Below the pieces are notes generated by a model. That model was given only the letters and a program-made list of their open reading frames with translations, made no database searches and was not told the DNA's origin. A DNA stretch of 64,000 nt from Methyloglobulus sp. (GTDB lineage Bacteria > Pseudomonadota > Gammaproteobacteria > Methylococcales > Methylomonadaceae), in contig JABFQX010000039.1 in assembly GCA_013141505.1 (NCBI GenBank), forward strand, positions 1 through 64,000. Direction: 5' to 3'. Of this stretch, positions 8,432-16,736 are shown one piece after another (the stretch's first letter is position 1; every line of letters starts with the position of its first letter). Made by a program: the position numbers and the translations under genes.

Positions 8432-8809
8432 TTAAATAAAAATCCAGGCAAATAGGGTTAACAGTAAGGCTGATATCAGCTCTATCAGGGCATATTTGTG
8501 TAGGTTATCTGGCTCAAAACCCTCACCCAAATCCCACCATAAATGCCGAACGCCATGGCACAAGTGAAAGAATAGTGCGTAAACAAAGCCCAAGTAGAAT
8601 AACTTGCCAAGCCAGCCATCAGCTGAACCCTGCATCGCCATATAAGCGTTCTCACCTTGTGAGAGAGCAAATAAGATATAAAGAAAAATCAGCAACCCTG
8701 CCGACAAAAATACGCCAGTGATGCGATGGGAAATCGAGATTATACCTGTGAGCGGCAATCTGTAGACTTGTAAATGTGGCGAGGTAGGTCGGTTATTTTT
8801 GGCTGTCAT
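8432..8809 (-). CDS. sdhC: Succinate dehydrogenase cytochrome b556 subunit C
   Basis: A 125-residue three-helix anchor. The N-terminal RPTSPHLQVYRLPLTGIIS and SISHRITG motifs and the heme-ligand helix HLCHGVRHLWWD are typical of SdhC. It is the first gene of sdhCDABE. The 420 bp upstream, between this gene and the divergent methyltransferase gene, must hold the operon promoter, but I did not find a clear -35/-10 pair and see no other gene there. Confidence 0.94.
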   Translation of the reverse strand: MTAKNNRPTSPHLQVYRLPLTGIISISHRITGVFLSAGLLIFLYILFALSQGENAYMAMQGSADGWLGKLFYLGFVYALFFHLCHGVRHLWWDLGEGFEPDNLHKYALIELISALLLTLFAWIFI

Positions 8810-9231
8810 CTTTACCGTAGATAGTTGGTAATTGAAGGCTGAACGTGAGAATTAATTTTAATTCACATAATGGGGAGTATACCAACTAAACTTGATTTTG
8901 AACAATCATCACTTGCTGCCGCGATAAACACTTAAACTATCAGGCATAAGAATACTTTGATTGATAGTGCTTCATTAATCGAGCCAAGTACACCTTGAAT
9001 GCCCAAAAGTATTGAAAACAACCCTAAATAGACTCTAATTATTAACGGATGAGCCAGGTATAGTTGATACGTTTAGATCTACAGGTTTAATGTAAACCAA
9101 CCTTTCAAATAATGCGATCTAAGCAAACAACACCAATATCTTAACGATTTATGAAGCAATCCTGTGCTAGACTTCTTACAGGTAAGCAACTAAATTACCG
9201 ATGATTCTTTAGCAAAAAGTTTAATTCGCTT

Positions 9232-10047
9232 ATGAAACAATTACTATTGGGCAGTGTGTTGGGTAGGTATGCGCTTTCTTTTCGCGACACCTTTGACATA
9301 CTTCATACCGCCTACTTCAATCCAGAAAATATTGGCACACTTGCAAATGATCAATTGGCATCTAATCTAGTCACTAAGCTGTGCCAACCTAACAAAACCT
9401 TTATTGATGTCGGGGCGCATATCGGGTCTATCATTTCTGGCGTTATGGATCATGATTCGTCGATTAAAATTATCGCCATCGAAGCAATGCCCGATAAAAT
9501 TAGGAACCTGCGCCGGAAATTCCCTTCTGTAGAATTTCACGACTGTGCAGTTGGCGAAACACCAGGTGACGTTTCGTTTTTCGTCAACAAAAAGCTGTCA
9601 GGTTACAGCTCATTGATAAAACCCGAAGATAACAATAGAGGCGAGGTATCGGAAATACGTGTGCCCCTCAAAAAAGTCGATGACCTGATTACATCCAAGG
9701 ATGTCGATGTCATTAAAATAGACGTTGAAGGCGTAGAATTGGGCGTGCTCCGTGGTGCAGTCAACTTACTAAAAAACCTTCGCCCGGTGATAATGTTTGA
9801 AAGCGGCCCGCAATCGAATGACGATCTGGGCTACACCAAAGAAGCCATGCACCAGTTCCTGACCGCCAACGACTACGTTGTCCTTATTCCTATTCGGATC
9901 GCGCACAATGATCCGGGACTTTCGGAAAATCAATTCGTTGAAGCGCACCTTTACCCTCGAAGAACAACCAATTACTTCGCCGTCCCCAAAGAACGGCGCG
10001 ATGAAATTAGAGAACGGGTACGCTCGATACTGAAGCTGTCAAAATAA
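9232..10047 (+). CDS. FkbM family SAM-dependent methyltransferase
   Basis: A 271-residue protein with the FkbM methyltransferase core: SAM-binding FIDVGAHIGS at residues 57-66, an acidic IAIEAMPD strand end, and the IKIDVEGVELGVLRGA motif near 161-176. Family members O-methylate sugars or lipids, often in surface polysaccharides or antibiotics. No polysaccharide genes are adjacent; the gene stands alone, divergent from sdh. The substrate cannot be told from sequence. Confidence 0.88.
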   Translation: MKQLLLGSVLGRYALSFRDTFDILHTAYFNPENIGTLANDQLASNLVTKLCQPNKTFIDVGAHIGSIISGVMDHDSSIKIIAIEAMPDKIRNLRRKFPSVEFHDCAVGETPGDVSFFVNKKLSGYSSLIKPEDNNRGEVSEIRVPLKKVDDLITSKDVDVIKIDVEGVELGVLRGAVNLLKNLRPVIMFESGPQSNDDLGYTKEAMHQFLTANDYVVLIPIRIAHNDPGLSENQFVEAHLYPRRTTNYFAVPKERRDEIRERVRSILKLSK

Positions 10048-10081
10048 GTTTATTTGCAGCCTCGAGCATTTCGGTCTGGAA

Positions 10082-10396
10082 TTATTTAATAAACGAGCAG
10101 CAATAATCAGTCGGCGTATGTATTTTTACCGTAAATTTTGCATTTGCCGGTACATCGAATGATTCGCCGCCGGTTATTTTTTGCCACTGCTCAGTATCTG
10201 GCAATAAGACATCCAGATCGCCGTCCATAATCTCCATCACTTCTTTATCAGCGGTGTTGAATGTGTATTCGCCCGGTAACATAAAGCCCAATGTTTTTAG
10301 GGTGCCGTCGGCAAATTTAATGGTTCGGCTACTGACATTGCCATCGAAATAAACATTCGCTTTTTTGACGACGGATACCTCTTTAAATTCTGACAT
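10082..10396 (-). CDS. ppnP: Pyrimidine/purine nucleoside phosphorylase PpnP
   Basis: A 104-residue cupin-fold protein of the PpnP (YaiE, DUF1255) family, which splits nucleosides with phosphate to give a free base and ribose-1-phosphate. The N-terminal KANVYFDGNVSSRTI, the GVMLPGEY-like turn (LGFMLPGEYTF) and the C-terminal DYCCSF end match the family along its full length (E. coli 94 residues). It is a single-gene unit, convergent with the FkbM gene. Confidence 0.93.
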   Translation of the reverse strand: MSEFKEVSVVKKANVYFDGNVSSRTIKFADGTLKTLGFMLPGEYTFNTADKEVMEIMDGDLDVLLPDTEQWQKITGGESFDVPANAKFTVKIHTPTDYCCSFIK

Positions 10397-10455
10397 TATT
10401 TTTTCCTGATTATGCTATGTGTTGTAGATCAAAACGGCGCACATCATAACAGATT

Positions 10456-11067
10456 TTATTGCCCAGCAATCCCTATACCGCCCCTGAATATCGCGAAAAA
10501 TTTAGGTGCAGTTACTGAATTAGCACTATTTTCATGTAGCTGGACTTGATAATCTTCTGGGGCTAAAGAAAGACACCAATTTTTGACGTTATCCGTTTCC
10601 ACCTCGCCACCCGAATGACCGGGATAAGCCAACACAGTGATGATGCCATTGCTTGCTAGCAATTCCCGCGCGTCATTTAATGCCGTCAACGTCGAATATG
10701 TTTGGGTAATGACCTGTTTATTACTCCCTGGCAGGTAGCCCAGATTAAACATGATCGCGCTGATTTTGCGATGATAATGGGTAGGAATATTTTTCTTCAT
10801 GTTGGCATGGCTATCCACGAACAGGCTTACGTTTTCACCGGAAGCACTGTTTTGCAAGATAGATTTTGCAGTGACGATGGCCGTTTCCTGTATATCGAAA
10901 CCAAATACTTTACCTGTCGCCCCAACTAATGTCGACAGTAAAAGCGTGTCATGACCATTACCTACTGTTGCATCAATCACAATATCGCCAGGGTTTACCC
11001 TTTCCCTGACCAGACTGTGCGCCAGTTTAACCAGCGAAATGCCCGGATTAAAAACGCTGGATATCAC
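10456..11067 (-). CDS. mnmM: MnmM/YtqB-type tRNA methyltransferase
   Basis: A class I SAM methyltransferase of the YtqB/MnmM family (rRNA_methylase domain), which adds the terminal methyl group to 5-aminomethyl-(2-thio)uridine in tRNA. Visible motifs are DATVGNGHDTLLL (SAM loop), the family-specific FNLGYLPGSNK, and a YPGHSGGEVE segment. The gene overlaps the end of the upstream FAD oxidoreductase. I place the start at a GTG at 11067, which gives a 203-residue protein and a 20-bp overlap. The longer frame to 11160 would add an unconserved tail entirely inside the neighbour. The pairing suggests both act on the wobble base. Confidence 0.78.
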   Translation of the reverse strand: MISSVFNPGISLVKLAHSLVRERVNPGDIVIDATVGNGHDTLLLSTLVGATGKVFGFDIQETAIVTAKSILQNSASGENVSLFVDSHANMKKNIPTHYHRKISAIMFNLGYLPGSNKQVITQTYSTLTALNDARELLASNGIITVLAYPGHSGGEVETDNVKNWCLSLAPEDYQVQLHENSANSVTAPKFFAIFRGGIGIAGQ

Positions 11068-12091
11068 AGGCGGATGGCAGCGGAATTTGGTTGAGTAAAT
11101 AGTCGGCAAACCGCTGGCAATACCACGGAATTTGCAAACTACCTTTAGCGCCAAAACCATTAAAAATGGCTATCCTGCTATCTTGAGGATGCGTGCCGAG
11201 AAAAGGGTATTTGTCCAGTGTGCAGGGACGAACACCAGCATGATGATTAATGACGGTTGCTTGAGCCAATTCAGAACCCGACAATTCAAGGTTTCTTAAC
11301 AAGATATCTTTGCCACCTTCACTGGGCAGGGTATCTATAAATTCACGATCAAATGTCGCACCCATTCGAATAGTATGAGAATTCACAGGCAGTAACCAAT
11401 TACCGTAATTAAGCATGGCATCCGGCAAGGCCAATGTGTGGGCAAACGTCAGTATCTCACCCTTAGCAAGTCGAAAAGGCAAACCGGAAAACCAGGGGTT
11501 TTGACTGCCATAATAACCCTCACAAAAAATAAGTTTCTTTGCGGTAATATCTTGCCACCGCAACGTAGCGCCTAGTTCAACAGATTGGTAATCAACCACA
11601 CTTTGTCGATAACAATTCATACCCATAAAGAATTTTTTTAGCTGCTCGAGCAAAGGTATCGTTAGCAAATGCCCAGTTTGTTTTTGCTCCATCACTCCAA
11701 ACCGTGTCGGAAAGCCCACAATTGCACTATTTGACATATTGACCTGCCCCAAGTAAGGTAGATACTCAACTTGCTGTTGTCTTAATAGGCAATGGTTTAA
11801 TTCTGAATGATTACCAAAAATGCGGAGCATCGGTTTTTTGCAATAAAACACCTTCTTGAAAAATGCCGCCAACTGGTCGTAGAAAAGCTGCGCCGTTGGC
11901 AATAACGTATCAGCTTCAGCCGTTTTAACGAAGCGTTTGCCGGTGATGGGATTGATAATACCCGCTGCAATCAACGACGCATTGTCTTTGCCATTATCGA
12001 CAACGACAACTTTACAATCGCGCCGCAACAATTCCCAAGCCAGCAAACTACCTGCAAGCCCTTGACCAACGATGAGGAAATCTGTTTTCAT
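11048..12091 (-). CDS. FAD-dependent oxidoreductase, DAO superfamily, MnmC oxidase-like
   Basis: A 347-residue flavoenzyme with an N-terminal FAD-binding motif DFLIVGQGLAGSLLAWEL and the C-terminal GVRPCTLDKYPFLG and FNGFGAKGSLQIPW blocks typical of the oxidase domain of MnmC and of glycine-oxidase-like enzymes. MnmC's oxidase removes the carboxymethyl group from cmnm5-uridine. The gene overlaps the MnmM-type methyltransferase gene, so the two could do the work of a bifunctional MnmC. The ATG at 12091 is preferred; a TTG four codons upstream is possible. An amino-acid oxidase role cannot be excluded. Confidence 0.75.
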   Translation of the reverse strand: MKTDFLIVGQGLAGSLLAWELLRRDCKVVVVDNGKDNASLIAAGIINPITGKRFVKTAEADTLLPTAQLFYDQLAAFFKKVFYCKKPMLRIFGNHSELNHCLLRQQQVEYLPYLGQVNMSNSAIVGFPTRFGVMEQKQTGHLLTIPLLEQLKKFFMGMNCYRQSVVDYQSVELGATLRWQDITAKKLIFCEGYYGSQNPWFSGLPFRLAKGEILTFAHTLALPDAMLNYGNWLLPVNSHTIRMGATFDREFIDTLPSEGGKDILLRNLELSGSELAQATVINHHAGVRPCTLDKYPFLGTHPQDSRIAIFNGFGAKGSLQIPWYCQRFADYLLNQIPLPSACDIQRF

Positions 12092-12358
12092 GGCAAATGT
12101 CAAGTGACCTATTTCACACTAATCGAGTGGAATAATTCACAGAAAAGAATCCTGAATATCATTAGATTAATGCATAGAGCGGCATCGAAAAAATACTGAA
12201 TGATTGCCCATTAAAACACAAATAATGTTTATGTCGGTAAATGCCAGCCATGGGCCACTCCACGGACATAGTTGAGTTACGCTTACTTAAACGTCCGTAA
12301 TGGTGTCGTCAATAACTGAAAACTGTACTAAATAACGTGCATTTGAGGTAACAATATT

Positions 12359-14140
12359 ATGAAAATTCTACTGCTTTCATCAGCTTACAACGGCATGACC
12401 CAACGGATTCATGTTGAATTGGCTCAACGTGGACATACAGTGTCCATTGAAATTGCCATCAACGAACACACGATGCTAGAAGGCGTGCAACTGTTTAATC
12501 CTGACATTATTATCTGCCCTTATTTACGGCATCGTATTCCTGAAAGTATTTGGCGACATTGGCTGTGCATTGTCGTCCATCCAGGTATTAAAGGTGATAG
12601 AGGCCCATCCTCACTGGACTGGGCCATACAAACCCAAGAACGGGAATGGGGTGTAACGGCGTTGCAGGCCGTCGAGGAAATGGATGCCGGCGATATTTGG
12701 GCAACCGCCACCTTTGAAATTCGACCCGGGGCAACCAAAAGCAGTATTTACACGGTAGAGGTGATCGAAGCGGGCGTTAAAGTGGTATTGGCAACGCTGG
12801 AAAAATTCCAAGATGGCCGGTTTAAACCTGAGCCTTTAGATTACCATCGACCGGATGTGCGTGGTCAGCTTCGACCCACCATGCTGCAAGTTGATCGCCG
12901 TATTGATTGGCTGCTGGATTCCACGGATACCATTCTGGCTAAAATAAATGCCGCCGATGGCAGCCCCGGTGTCCTCGATAGAATTCTTGGCCATGACTAT
13001 TACCTGTACGGGGCCACTCAAGATGACACCCTGTTTGGTGTAGCGGGGGAACTCATCGCCACCCGCTTGGGCGCGGTGTGCCGAGCAACCGTTGATAGTG
13101 CAATATGGCTGTCACATCTAAAACAAAAAGCGATTAATGGCGAAAAACACTACATAAAATTGCCTGCTACTCAAGTGTTGGGTGAAAAGATCAAGGCTTT
13201 ACCGGAGATTCCCGCTAGCATTAGCGAAGGCATCGGAAATACCTTCCGGGAAATCTGGTATGTGGAAAGTAACGCAGTCGGCTATCTGCATTTTGATTTT
13301 CATAATGGTGCTATGAGTACCGCGCAATGCCTGCGCTTACGTGATGCCATTTTAGTGGTGCAAAAAAGGTCGACCAAGGTTCTGGTTTTAATGGGTGGTC
13401 GAACAAGTTGGTCAAATGGGGTTCATTTAAATATCATTGAAGCTGCGGACAATCCTGCCGAAGAATCCTGGCGCAACATCAATGCCATCGACGATTTAAT
13501 TTTGGCAATCCTCAGTATCACCACAAAAATGACCGTTGCCGCCGTACATGGCAATGCTGGGGCGGGCGGCGTGCCTTTCGCGCTGGCCTGCGACAAAGTG
13601 TGTGTACGCTCAGGTGTCATATTTAATCCGCACTACAAAGGCATGGGCTTGTATGGTTCGGAATACTGGACTTATTCATTGCCCAAGCGTATTGGTTATG
13701 AAAAAGCACTGGAAATAACCGAAAACTGTATGCCGATGGGCATGGCGGAAGCCCAGGCTATCGGTTTGATCGATTTCATCATCCCGGACATGTTTGAGGC
13801 TTTCGATAGCAAAATAAAAACGATGGTTGAAGCACTTGCCCAAAGCAACGATTACGACAAATTACTTCATCATAAGATTTCAAGGCGTCAACATGACGAG
13901 TTTATTAAACCGCTATCCTATTATCGTCAGGAAGAACTGATCCGAATTCGGGAAGATTTTTACAAGCATGACACGCCTTATAACCCAGCACGTAAGCAGT
14001 TTGTTTATAAAATACCGACACAAGAAACACCTGAACGTCTCGCATTGCACCGCCAGGGTATGCACTACTTGGATAATAATTTATTACGAGCAAATCAAGA
14101 AAATGGCAGCCGAACGGCTTTAACTGGTCGCAGAGCCTGA
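12359..14140 (+). CDS. hypX: Hydrogenase maturation protein HypX (HoxX)
   Basis: A 593-residue two-domain enzyme. The N-terminal formyltransferase-like half has HPGIKGDRGPSSLDWAI (near 73-89), and the C-terminal enoyl-CoA hydratase-like half has TSWSNGVHLNIIEA (near 347), SWRNINAIDDL and VHGNAGAGGVPFALACD. HypX takes formyl from N10-formyl-tetrahydrofolate and releases CO for the Fe site of aerobic [NiFe]-hydrogenases. Length agrees with the family. No hydrogenase or other hyp gene is nearby, so it is an orphan here. The gene is preceded by a gap of about 250 bp with no recognised signal. Confidence 0.9.
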   Translation: MKILLLSSAYNGMTQRIHVELAQRGHTVSIEIAINEHTMLEGVQLFNPDIIICPYLRHRIPESIWRHWLCIVVHPGIKGDRGPSSLDWAIQTQEREWGVTALQAVEEMDAGDIWATATFEIRPGATKSSIYTVEVIEAGVKVVLATLEKFQDGRFKPEPLDYHRPDVRGQLRPTMLQVDRRIDWLLDSTDTILAKINAADGSPGVLDRILGHDYYLYGATQDDTLFGVAGELIATRLGAVCRATVDSAIWLSHLKQKAINGEKHYIKLPATQVLGEKIKALPEIPASISEGIGNTFREIWYVESNAVGYLHFDFHNGAMSTAQCLRLRDAILVVQKRSTKVLVLMGGRTSWSNGVHLNIIEAADNPAEESWRNINAIDDLILAILSITTKMTVAAVHGNAGAGGVPFALACDKVCVRSGVIFNPHYKGMGLYGSEYWTYSLPKRIGYEKALEITENCMPMGMAEAQAIGLIDFIIPDMFEAFDSKIKTMVEALAQSNDYDKLLHHKISRRQHDEFIKPLSYYRQEELIRIREDFYKHDTPYNPARKQFVYKIPTQETPERLALHRQGMHYLDNNLLRANQENGSRTALTGRRA

Positions 14141-14219
14141 GCCTTCTAACCAATTATATCAATCATGCTTGTTCAGTGATTTGTTAGAAATTTGCGAACT
14201 TAAATACACGCCTAAAAAA

Positions 14220-14250
14220 AATCCCGGTACTTGTTACAAGTACCGGGATT
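14220..14250 (-). terminator. Intrinsic terminator reading leftwards
   Basis: A perfect 14-bp stem (AATCCCGGTACTTG, 14220-14233; its complement 14237-14250) with a 3-nt loop. On the minus strand it is followed by a run of T (A-run 14214-14220 on the plus strand), the layout of a rho-independent terminator. No convincing minus-strand gene lies directly upstream, so what it ends is unclear. It may also slow rightward transcription from hypX. Confidence 0.6.
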
Positions 14251-14278
14251 GACAGATCAAACATATCAGGAGGATTAA

Positions 14279-14314
14279 ATGTTTGTAGAGGTATGCCGTC
14301 GCATGAAGAGCTAA
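14279..14314 (+). CDS. Possible 11-codon leader peptide
   Basis: A very short frame (MFVEVCRRMKS) begins 6 nt after a perfect AGGAGG ribosome-binding site. It ends in TAA immediately before the ATG of a second small frame. The strong start signal is what draws attention; the sequence gives no clue to function. It could be a leader peptide that couples translation of the next frame. Confidence 0.3.
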   Translation: MFVEVCRRMKS

Positions 14315-14470
14315 ATGAGTTGCCTAAACTACAGGCTAAACCAGCAACTCGTGACAAAACAAAATCATGGTGAAACAAAGCGAAATAAAAATTGTGTCTG
14401 TACACCAAAACACACGTTTCTAAGGCTTCATCCCAACACGCTTGGTTTAAGAGGTTTAGTTTTAAGTTAA
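14315..14470 (+). CDS. Possible small protein of 51 residues, coupled to the leader frame
   Basis: The frame starts at an ATG joined to the preceding stop (TAAATG) and runs to TAA. The product is basic, with Cys-Val-Cys near its centre (KNCVCTPKHTF), and I recognise no family. A second AGGAGG occurs just after its stop without a good ATG following. Translation by coupling is plausible, but coding potential is not proven and it could be chance. Confidence 0.25.
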   Translation: MSCLNYRLNQQLVTKQNHGETKRNKNCVCTPKHTFLRLHPNTLGLRGLVLS

Positions 14471-14672
14471 TGCTTAGGAGGTAAAAACAAAAAATAATCA
14501 ACTTGGTGCATAGTATATACATGCCTATATTAGTTAACAATATAGTAAATAATTAACTAATTGTTTCCTTATGATAAACATATATCTCCAAAATAGATCC
14601 TGACAGAAATTTTACGCCGCACTCAAAACTGTAACGGTCAACAAAAACCGAACACTTTCTCCGGTAGCCTTC

Positions 14673-14866
14673 CTAAAATGCACGTTCAAATTCCAAAGGT
14701 GATTGGTAGCCTATTTTGAGTGTGTACGTTTCCCATTGTAAAAAACCAAATAGTCAAGGATACATAGTTTTACTGCACACTTAGTGCGGAATTTTTCGTA
14801 ATTCAGTTGTTCATGCTTCAGGCTGCGGAAGAACCGTTCCGTAAGTGGATTATCCCAGCAATTAAG
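14673..14866 (-). pseudogene. IS3-family (IS150-like) transposase C-terminal remnant
   Basis: Read on the minus strand, the segment encodes CWDNPLTERFFRSLKHEQ, then LNYEKFRTKCAV, then ILDYLVFYNGKRTHS. This is the conserved end of the integrase core (the DDE glutamate E with RFFRSLKHE) of IS3-type transposases. The final IGYQSPLEFERAF block is present but one base out of frame, so a frameshift precedes the stop at 14673. The first three quarters of the protein are missing. A GTGTTCGGTTTTTGTTGACC-like end lies just beyond and may be a terminal repeat. Confidence 0.7.
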
Positions 14867-14975
14867 ATAGGACTATTGCCTCATAATCTTGTGAGGTGAC
14901 TATCTAAGAACCTGTTCAAGCAATACCTGATCGGAAATGAGAACTTTTTAATTGTAATTAAAGGGAACGGCAATA

Positions 14976-15365
14976 ATGAAAACCTGGACTGTACTGTTTT
15001 TTATTCTTATTTTGAGTCATACGAAATTTTTATTGGCAGGTGAAGTGATGAAGTTAACTGAGAACGATTCCGGCAAAACCATTGAACTGAAGGTCGGCGA
15101 CGATCTCGAAGTTGTATTAGCTGGCAACCCAACCACAGGTTATGTTTGGGAAGTTAGTTCGCTGGATTCGACAATTTTGAAGTTGATAAAACGGCTTTTA
15201 TCGCCGACGATAACGTAATTGGCTCCGGCGGTAGAAGTGTTGAAGCTTCATGCAATAGCCGAAGGTACAAGCGATACGGGACTGATATTCCATAGGCCCT
15301 TTGAACGAAATGTTCCCCCGCTTAAGACGTTTTCAGCAATCGTTATTGTAGAAATAAGTAGCACA
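14976..15365 (+). pseudogene. Chagasin/I42-family cysteine protease inhibitor with two frameshifts
   Basis: A signal peptide (KTWTVLFFILILSHTKFLLAG) is followed by the inhibitor signature DDLEVVLAGNPTTGYVWEV, the NPTTGY loop of chagasin-type inhibitors. The match then moves to another frame (ADDNVIGSGG, near 15208-15228) and back to the first frame (VLKLHAIAEGTSD, then HRPFERNVPPLKTF). A stop codon in the first frame at 15216-15218 divides the two parts. One change of reading frame near 15178 and a compensating one near 15232 would restore the whole protein. It is either a decayed gene or an assembly error; the IS remnant next door favours decay. Confidence 0.7.
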
Positions 15366-15422
15366 GTAAATCACTCTTGTTCAGCATTGAACTTGAGAAC
15401 ATCTAACTTCCTTAAAATCTAA

Positions 15423-15764
15423 AAAAGCCGACTTATCATTTAATAAGCCCGCACGTTAGCATTTACACCTTGTCTTCTTACCCCGGACTTTCATTTATCA
15501 GAGGTAATTAGAATCGTGACCGTCCGCTATGACACCAGTGCCGTCCATAATTTCGGCTTGTAAAAAGAGAAAAAACACGGACGTGCGTCGAGAAAAGGTA
15601 TCCGATAGGCTAAATTCAGAATGTCTGGTTTGGGGAAGCCGAAGTATGTCCCTGATCGTAAGTTGACTATGCTGGCCGGCAATTGGTGGCGGGCTTCATA
15701 AAGATATGGCGTTTGTATCGTGGCTACGGTTGATGTGTGCAATGCTGCAATCACCAACCTTACA
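15423..15764. other. Gap with no recognised gene
   Basis: The 340 bp between the inhibitor remnant and the end of glk contain short open frames on both strands. None resembles a known family, and none has a convincing ribosome-binding site. It appears to be decayed sequence next to the IS3-type scar. Confidence 0.5.
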
Positions 15765-16736
15765 TTAATCAAAATAGTGAATAGCACCCATTAAAGGTGT
15801 GCGTTGATTTAATGACAGTTTGATCGAAACCGTATCAAGTAAAGGCAAATATCGGCCTTTAGCGTTAAACGCTTGTAAAAAACCGCCACTTGTCATTACA
15901 GGAAGGATTTTGGGGGCAATTCCGCCACCAATAAAAACTCCACCTAGTGCAAGTGACTTTAATACTAAATTGCCTGCTTCCGCACCATAAAGCTCAACAA
16001 ACAACCTGACAGCTTCGGCACATAAAGGATCTGCACCCGACACGCCCAAATGAGAGATGATGGCATTTCTGTCTATGTCGCTGTTTATGTCAGGAACATC
16101 AGCACAGGGTGGGGCGAACCCCTCGTTACAGAGGAAATCATACAGGTGGCTGAAACCTATGCCGGATATGAGACGTTCACAACTGACATGATCCGGGTAT
16201 ATTTTTCTAAGATATACCAACAGCTTGTCCTGTTGTGCGTTTTGTGGGGCGAAATCACAATGGCCGCCTTCGGTAGCCATTGGATGATGTTTGCTGCCAT
16301 CCCAATACAAAATCGCCTCGCCCAAACCTGTCCCAGCAGCGATGACCGCAATATTGCCTGCTTGAGTTTCGGCATTAGGGTTTAACTCGACCAGCTCGTG
16401 TTCGGGCAAATGTAACATGCCTATCGCCATGGCCTCCAGGTCGTTCAAGAGTTTTACCCGACCTGTCCCCAACTTATTTTTAAGCTTTTCAGCATCCAGC
16501 AACCACGACAAGTTAGTCATTTGACAGCGTTGATTGACGACTGGGCCGGCTATACCGATACAAGCTGATGAGACCTTATGTCCGGGCGGTAGAAATTTGT
16601 CCAGAATATCATCAAATTGACTGAATTCGTGGCTTGCGAAGGTTTGTTCCTTAATGCTTGCTGTCGAACCATCAGCTTCTCTGGTTAGCAGTTCAAGCAC
16701 TGTTTTGGTTCCACCTATGTCACCCGCTAACATCAT
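15765..16736 (-). CDS. glk: Glucokinase
   Basis: A 323-residue ROK-unlike, E. coli Glk-type glucokinase that phosphorylates glucose with ATP. The phosphate-binding LAGDIGGTKT is at the N-terminus. LLNDLEAMA carries the catalytic Asp near residue 98. AAGTGLGEAIL and the ATEGGHCDFAP substrate-site block follow in order. Its first codons overlap the end of the large GH15-like gene by 17 bp, so the two genes form one operon. The pair would link glucan handling to glucose phosphorylation. Confidence 0.93.
   Translation of the reverse strand: MMLAGDIGGTKTVLELLTREADGSTASIKEQTFASHEFSQFDDILDKFLPPGHKVSSACIGIAGPVVNQRCQMTNLSWLLDAEKLKNKLGTGRVKLLNDLEAMAIGMLHLPEHELVELNPNAETQAGNIAVIAAGTGLGEAILYWDGSKHHPMATEGGHCDFAPQNAQQDKLLVYLRKIYPDHVSCERLISGIGFSHLYDFLCNEGFAPPCADVPDINSDIDRNAIISHLGVSGADPLCAEAVRLFVELYGAEAGNLVLKSLALGGVFIGGGIAPKILPVMTSGGFLQAFNAKGRYLPLLDTVSIKLSLNQRTPLMGAIHYFD

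Noticed and set aside
14184-14540. Minus-strand open frame across the hairpin after hypX
   Set aside because: It reads through a strong terminator, has no ribosome-binding site and no recognisable family.
15527-15787. Minus-strand open frame before glk's end
   Set aside because: It overlaps the end of glk, lacks a start signal and looks random.
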